From positions 1 to 10,242 of the forward strand of contig DNWN01000169.1 in assembly GCA_003507115.1 (NCBI GenBank): a stretch of DNA of 10,242 nucleotides, read 5' to 3'. Below the pieces are notes generated by a model. The model was not told the origin of the DNA. It was given only the letters and a program-made list of their open reading frames with translations, and did no database searches. The position numbers and the translations under genes are program-made. Numbering within the stretch: the first letter of the stretch is position 1; every line of letters starts with the position of its first letter. Below, piece after piece: positions 6,816 through 10,242 of the stretch. The DNA is from Cryomorphaceae bacterium (lineage in GTDB: Bacteria; Bacteroidota; Bacteroidia; Flavobacteriales; Schleiferiaceae).

Positions 6816-8078
6816 TCACCCCTCTTGCGTGGCGCCGGAAGAAAGCAAACCGATCCGAAGGGCATTGAGGCCGGCCAAAACGGTTTTTTCAATCACTCGA
6901 CTCCGATTTCGGCCCATTTGAAAACGTTCCGTCCACACATAAGACGGACCCACTACGGCGACCCAAACAGTCCCCACAGGTTTCGATTCACTTCCGCCGC
7001 TTGGTCCGGCAATGCCGCTGGTAGCAATGGCCCAGTCCACCTTCAAGTGCTTTCTAAGCCCATTCGCCATCTGCTTAACAACGGGTTCACTTACTGCGCC
7101 GTGAAGTAATAAATCTGCCTTTTGAACCCCAAGGGCCGCCTGCTTCACTTCATTGGCGTACGCCACCACGCTTCCTTGATAATAGGCAGAACTTCCAGCC
7201 ACTTGGGTAATCCGAGCAGCTAAGGCTCCCCCCGTACAACTCTCGGCCGTCCCGACGCGATGACCGAGCGAAATCAATAGCTTTCCAACCACTTCCTCCA
7301 ACGGTGTCAAGTCTTCTGCATATACGTCGCGGCCCAGGATGGATTTCAACTCCTCGGCCATGCGGTCCATCTGACTGTTTAAGTCGGGTTCTTGCGAGGT
7401 CGAACCCTGAATGGATAAACGCAACTTGACCAATCCGGGCGAGGGCAAATACGCCAAACTCATGGGTGGAAGAATGGCGGCCTCCCAATCAGCAAGACGC
7501 AGTGCCAAATCTGACTCGGGTATTCCTTGAACCACAAAATACCGGTGAATCATGAATTCGTCGCATTCTGACCGGATTTGCGGCAAGATCACTTCCTCCA
7601 TGATGTGCTTCATTTCATATGGGACTCCAGGCATGGAAAGAAAGTGCTGAGTTCCCCGGGTCCAAAGCATGCCTTGGGCGGTCCCGACGGAGTTGGCAAT
7701 AATTTCTGCCTTAGCGGGCAGTTCGGCCTGTGGGCGATTCAAGGCGTTGGGAACCCGGCCCATCGAAGCAAATAAGGTTTCAATGTGTGCATAGACCTCG
7801 GGGCGAAAAATCAAGTGATCCCCAAAATAGCCACAGAGCACGTGCTTGGTCAAATCATCTTTGGTCGGACCCAAGCCTCCTGTGAGGAAGACCCAATGGA
7901 TCGTTTCGGGCACGGCATTTAGCGCTGCGATGATATCTTTCGGATTATCCGCCACGGAGGTGATGCGCTCTACTTGCACCCCACATCCATTCAGTTGCTG
8001 ACCCAGCCATGCGGAATTACTGTCTATGGTCTGGCCTAGCAGTATTTCAGTTCCGATCGTGATGATTTCCGCTCGCAT
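6816..8078 (-). CDS. cinA: CinA family protein: CinA N-terminal domain fused to nicotinamide-nucleotide amidase
   Basis: The 420-residue protein has the usual two-domain length. The N-terminal MoaB/MogA-like domain carries IGTEILLGQ (8-16) and FLTGGLGPTKDD (64-75), and in characterised homologues is linked to ADP-ribose or related pyrophosphatase activity. The C-terminal CinA/PncC domain (about 258-415) has AESCTGG (278-284) with the nucleophile-region serine, and TSGIAGPSGG (353-362); such domains deamidate nicotinamide mononucleotide in pyridine-nucleotide salvage. The 'competence/damage-inducible' name comes from Gram-positive relatives, and nothing here shows a link to competence. It starts divergently from cdd with 62 bases between, and a TACCTTTG box lies 4 bases before its ATG. 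An overlapping ATG 4 bases upstream is in the wrong frame. It ends 90 bases before rpmB. Confidence 0.95.
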   Translation of the reverse strand: MRAEIITIGTEILLGQTIDSNSAWLGQQLNGCGVQVERITSVADNPKDIIAALNAVPETIHWVFLTGGLGPTKDDLTKHVLCGYFGDHLIFRPEVYAHIETLFASMGRVPNALNRPQAELPAKAEIIANSVGTAQGMLWTRGTQHFLSMPGVPYEMKHIMEEVILPQIRSECDEFMIHRYFVVQGIPESDLALRLADWEAAILPPMSLAYLPSPGLVKLRLSIQGSTSQEPDLNSQMDRMAEELKSILGRDVYAEDLTPLEEVVGKLLISLGHRVGTAESCTGGALAARITQVAGSSAYYQGSVVAYANEVKQAALGVQKADLLLHGAVSEPVVKQMANGLRKHLKVDWAIATSGIAGPSGGSESKPVGTVWVAVVGPSYVWTERFQMGRNRSRVIEKTVLAGLNALRIGLLSSGATQEG

Positions 8079-8082
8079 CCAT

Positions 8083-8090
8083 CAAAGGTA
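8083..8090 (-). promoter_or_regulatory. Candidate -7 box immediately before cinA
   Basis: TACCTTTG on the minus strand matches TAnnTTTG exactly and ends 4 bases before the cinA start codon, so transcription would begin at or very near the ATG. No clear TTTG lies at the -33 distance. The rest of the 62-base divergent gap to cdd shows only a poor plus-strand box (TAGTTTTC). Confidence 0.4.
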
Positions 8091-8140
8091 AGATGTCCGT
8101 TCGGCCTTTTTCCGTAGTTTTCCTCCCATAAATCCGTCAT

Positions 8141-8617
8141 ATGAAACAGATCAACATAGAGCTAGAAACCTACGAATCGCTGCAGGACCTAACACGGAAT
8201 GATCGAACCTTGGTGGAAGCTGCTCTGAAGCGTTTGGGAACCGGCCATGCACCCTACTCTCAATTCCATGTGAGTGCGGCCTGCGAAAGCGCGGATGGCG
8301 AGATTTGGATTGGAACCAACCAAGAAAATGCGTCCTACCCCGTGGGCATTTGTGCCGAACGGGTCGCCCTTTCCGTTTCGAACATGCAGGCCCCGGGCCA
8401 AGCCATCCGCTCTATGGCGATTGTTTATCGGGACCCTAGTGGCAGACACCACGATCCCTTGGCACCGTGTGGGATGTGCCGTCAAGCATTGAGTGAGCAA
8501 ACCCAGCGACAAGAAGCCCCCATACGCCTCTTGTTGTCCAACGAAAAAGGGGCTACCTGGATTTGTGCGGATGCCAACTCCCTGCTGCCCCTCTCTTTTT
8601 CGCTCAAAGATCTTTGA
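8141..8617 (+). CDS. cdd: Cytidine deaminase
   Basis: This zinc enzyme deaminates cytidine and deoxycytidine to uridine and deoxyuridine in pyrimidine salvage. The 158-residue protein matches the small homotetrameric class. Visible are APYSQFHVSAA (37-47) for substrate binding, N60 and E62 in NQENASYP, and zinc ligands C71 (GICAERVAL, with catalytic E73), C110 and C113 (APCGMCRQAL). The Cys-Ala-Glu motif with three cysteine ligands separates it from the dimeric E. coli type with HAE. The N-terminal ~20 residues extend a little beyond the shortest family members. It faces cinA head to head and ends 2 bases from the stop of the oppositely directed gene at 8620; no terminator is visible between them. 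Confidence 0.96.
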   Translation: MKQINIELETYESLQDLTRNDRTLVEAALKRLGTGHAPYSQFHVSAACESADGEIWIGTNQENASYPVGICAERVALSVSNMQAPGQAIRSMAIVYRDPSGRHHDPLAPCGMCRQALSEQTQRQEAPIRLLLSNEKGATWICADANSLLPLSFSLKDL

Positions 8618-8619
8618 GT

Positions 8620-9519
8620 TTATCCCGCAGACACCTCCTCGAGGATATCGAGGTATTCTTGCCGGTTCAATTCTTGTACATGGCTCACCCCGTTCTCCTT
8701 GCTCTGCGTGCCGAGGAAATAGCGAGCTAAGGACCCCTCTCCTTCGATGCGAATTCGAAGCTCAAAGTCACTATCGCCATCGATGAACTGAGGGAAGTAG
8801 AACTTGAACATATCTCGTGAACCCTTGACCAGATTCGATTTATACGGCACAAAGACCACTTCGCCTCCCAAATCCCCGCCTAGGACGCGGTATAGGATCA
8901 CATCCACATCACTGTTATAGTCTACGCGATAGCCCAATTGGCCCTCATCGGTTGTATCGATACTGTAGGCGCGTTGCCCGGATTCGAGTTCTTGGCTTGG
9001 ATCAAATAGATACAGGTCTTCTGCCAATAGAAAACTATCTGCCTCCGCCCCAATGAAGGGCATCCACTTGCTGAAATCCGGCAGGCGCAATTTGTCTGGA
9101 ACCAGTCGGAATTCATACAGCACCGTGTCTTTGGATCGGTAAGGTTCCAAAATCGCCGACAAGCCCATGGGATGGGTCATCGGATTAAATCCAGCGGTAT
9201 CCACGACGTATTTGCCCGGAAATGCTTTCTGAATGGCCTTTTGCTGTGCCTTGTTGGTGGCCTCCACATTCACGGTGGTTACCCGGCGCTCCATATTGTC
9301 GCGCGAGATGAATTCCATTTCAGCGGTTATCACGAAGGGATTGTAGGTGACCTGGAAAACATTGGGTTCCAATTGCAAGAAGGAGGGCGACATGGACCGC
9401 AGGCCGATGGAATCTTGCCCCAACAAATTATAGGGGAGCTGGGCGATGGCGGGGTCGATTTTTTGAGCAGACAAACTTAGACTGCCAAGGAGGACCAACA
9501 GGGTAAGCATTTTTTTCAT
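8620..9519 (-). CDS. Exported protein of unknown function
   Basis: I do not recognise a family for this 299-residue protein. It begins MKKMLTLLVLLGSLSLSAQK: two lysines, a hydrophobic stretch (5-15) and a likely signal peptidase I site after A18, so it should be exported to the periplasm or beyond. There is no lipobox cysteine, and the whole protein has no cysteine. No second hydrophobic segment suitable for membrane crossing and no C-terminal sorting domain were seen. The mature part is rich in acidic and aromatic residues with alternating patterns suggestive of beta strands (for example VFQVTYNPFVITAEMEFIS, 54-72, and DFELRIRIEG, 251-260). An acidic loop region SIDTTDEGQ (186-194) lies in the middle. 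It could begin at the second methionine (M4), with little effect on the signal peptide. It is flanked by cdd (convergent) and cutC (divergent), neither of which suggests a role. Confidence 0.85.
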   Translation of the reverse strand: MKKMLTLLVLLGSLSLSAQKIDPAIAQLPYNLLGQDSIGLRSMSPSFLQLEPNVFQVTYNPFVITAEMEFISRDNMERRVTTVNVEATNKAQQKAIQKAFPGKYVVDTAGFNPMTHPMGLSAILEPYRSKDTVLYEFRLVPDKLRLPDFSKWMPFIGAEADSFLLAEDLYLFDPSQELESGQRAYSIDTTDEGQLGYRVDYNSDVDVILYRVLGGDLGGEVVFVPYKSNLVKGSRDMFKFYFPQFIDGDSDFELRIRIEGEGSLARYFLGTQSKENGVSHVQELNRQEYLDILEEVSAG

Positions 9520-9524
9520 ACCTG

Positions 9525-9532
9525 CATAGATA
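9525..9532 (-). promoter_or_regulatory. Possible -7 box for the exported protein gene
   Basis: TATCTATG on the minus strand differs from TAnnTTTG at one position and ends 5 bases before the ATG at 9519. No -33 TTTG is visible. It is listed because it lies in a 42-base divergent gap that must hold the start signals of two genes. Confidence 0.25.
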
Positions 9533-9545
9533 TCGAATAATGTGC

Positions 9546-9553
9546 CATATTTG
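9546..9553 (+). promoter_or_regulatory. Possible -7 box for cutC
   Basis: CATATTTG differs from TAnnTTTG only in its first base and ends 8 bases before the cutC ATG at 9562. No matching -33 element is seen. With the minus-strand candidate at 9525-9532 it would form a compact back-to-back promoter pair. Confidence 0.3.
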
Positions 9554-9561
9554 GATGACCC

Positions 9562-10212
9562 ATGCTAGAAATTTGTGCTTTTCACCTTGAAGATTGCTAC
9601 GATGCTGTTCGTTTTGGCGCAGGGCGCCTCGAGGTTTGCCAGAGGTACGACTTGGGGGGAATTACTCCACCACAGGAGTGGGTTTTCGCACTCCGTCACA
9701 GTGTACATATTCCCCTCGTCGCGATGGTTCGGCCCCGAGGAGGCGACTTCTCCTACACCTCAAAGGAATGGAGTCAAATGAGTCAATCTGCCGAAATCAT
9801 GAAACGAGCAGGTGCACATGAATTAATTTTCGGCGGGGTCACTCCTCATATGCGTTTGGATGTAACGCGTTGTCAGGCGATCATTCAAGAAGTCGGCATC
9901 CCGTGTGTTTTGCATCGAGCCTTTGATGTTTTGGACGACCCCATTCAAGGGGTGGAAGATGCCATTCGTGCGGGTTTCTGCCGAATTCTAACAGGGTATG
10001 GACAGGATGACCCGGCCCTTTTGGAAGAAATTAAGCGAAAGGCCGCAGGACGGATCGACATTCTTCCGGGTGGGGGCATCCGCTCAAGTAACGTACAAGA
10101 CTATATCCGGATGGGCTTTCAACAAGTACACAGCTCGGCTATCCTCGACAATAAACAGCGGGTGAATGGTACGGAGGTGCAAGCCCTTTTGGCCGCGCTT
10201 CACACAGGGTAA
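9562..10212 (+). CDS. cutC: CutC family protein (putative copper homeostasis)
   Basis: The protein has 216 residues and the TIM-barrel signatures of the CutC family: EICAFHLEDCYDAVRFGAGRL near the start in shortened form (EICAFHLED, 3-11), LGGITPP (31-37), PLVAMVRPRGGDF (51-63), LHRAFDVLDDP (117-127), RILTGYG (141-147) and DILPGGGI (166-173). CutC was named from E. coli copper-sensitivity genetics and human CUTC binds Cu(I), but its biochemical role is disputed. The E. coli and human proteins are about 250-270 residues, so this copy is rather short, ending soon after the barrel core. The start is supported by the near-universal LEICAxxxE beginning. It is transcribed away from the exported protein gene across 42 bases. 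The last 30 bases of the window, after its TAA, show no recognisable feature. Confidence 0.92.
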   Translation: MLEICAFHLEDCYDAVRFGAGRLEVCQRYDLGGITPPQEWVFALRHSVHIPLVAMVRPRGGDFSYTSKEWSQMSQSAEIMKRAGAHELIFGGVTPHMRLDVTRCQAIIQEVGIPCVLHRAFDVLDDPIQGVEDAIRAGFCRILTGYGQDDPALLEEIKRKAAGRIDILPGGGIRSSNVQDYIRMGFQQVHSSAILDNKQRVNGTEVQALLAALHTG

Positions 10213-10242
10213 TGGTGCCCGCAATAGACAGGACCCCTCCCT

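Noticed and set aside
6797..6822. ggggt/acccc inverted repeat at the cinA stop as a terminator
   Set aside because: The stem is 5 bp with a 16-base loop and no following T-run on the minus strand. It is not convincing.

Overview
The window is a stretch of ordinary chromosome from a member of the Bacteroidota, probably related to the Flavobacteriia. The evidence is a DnaE whose N-terminus carries a DnaQ-type exonuclease starting MYLVFDTETTGLP, the order rpmB-rpmG-DUF4295/bL38-ftsY-rimO, TAnnTTTG-type -7 promoter boxes, and starts without clear Shine-Dalgarno sequences. GC looks near 50% or slightly above by eye, which is high for the group. No mobile element, CRISPR array, tRNA or rRNA gene was seen, and I do not find a previously undescribed system. 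The most interesting points are the domain make-up of the replicase, a terminator placed directly in front of ftsY, and an unrecognised exported protein.

Layout: positions 1 to 8078 are read entirely on the minus strand. In transcription order these are cinA (8078-6816), the ribosomal protein set rpmB (bL28), rpmG (bL33) and bL38/DUF4295 (6725-6139), a rho-independent terminator (6083-6110), the tightly packed ftsY-amn-rimO group (6072-3095, with a 4-base ATGA overlap and a 6-base gap), and a partial dnaE that leaves the left edge (3026-1). A promoter matching the Bacteroidota consensus lies 41 bases before rpmB. To the right, cdd (8141-8617, plus) diverges from cinA and runs tail to tail, with 2 bases between, into an unrecognised secreted protein (9519-8620, minus). 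cutC (9562-10212, plus) diverges from that gene.

The genes cover ribosome building and modification (bL28, bL33, bL38, and RimO acting on S12), co-translational protein targeting (FtsY), chromosome replication (exonuclease-DnaE), and nucleotide or cofactor salvage (AMP nucleosidase, CinA/nicotinamide-nucleotide amidase, cytidine deaminase). CutC has an unsettled role linked to copper. Gaps between genes are short (2 to 90 bases). The three intergenic regions of 60 bases or more without a terminator (3027-3094, 6726-6815, 8079-8140) hold only candidate promoter elements.
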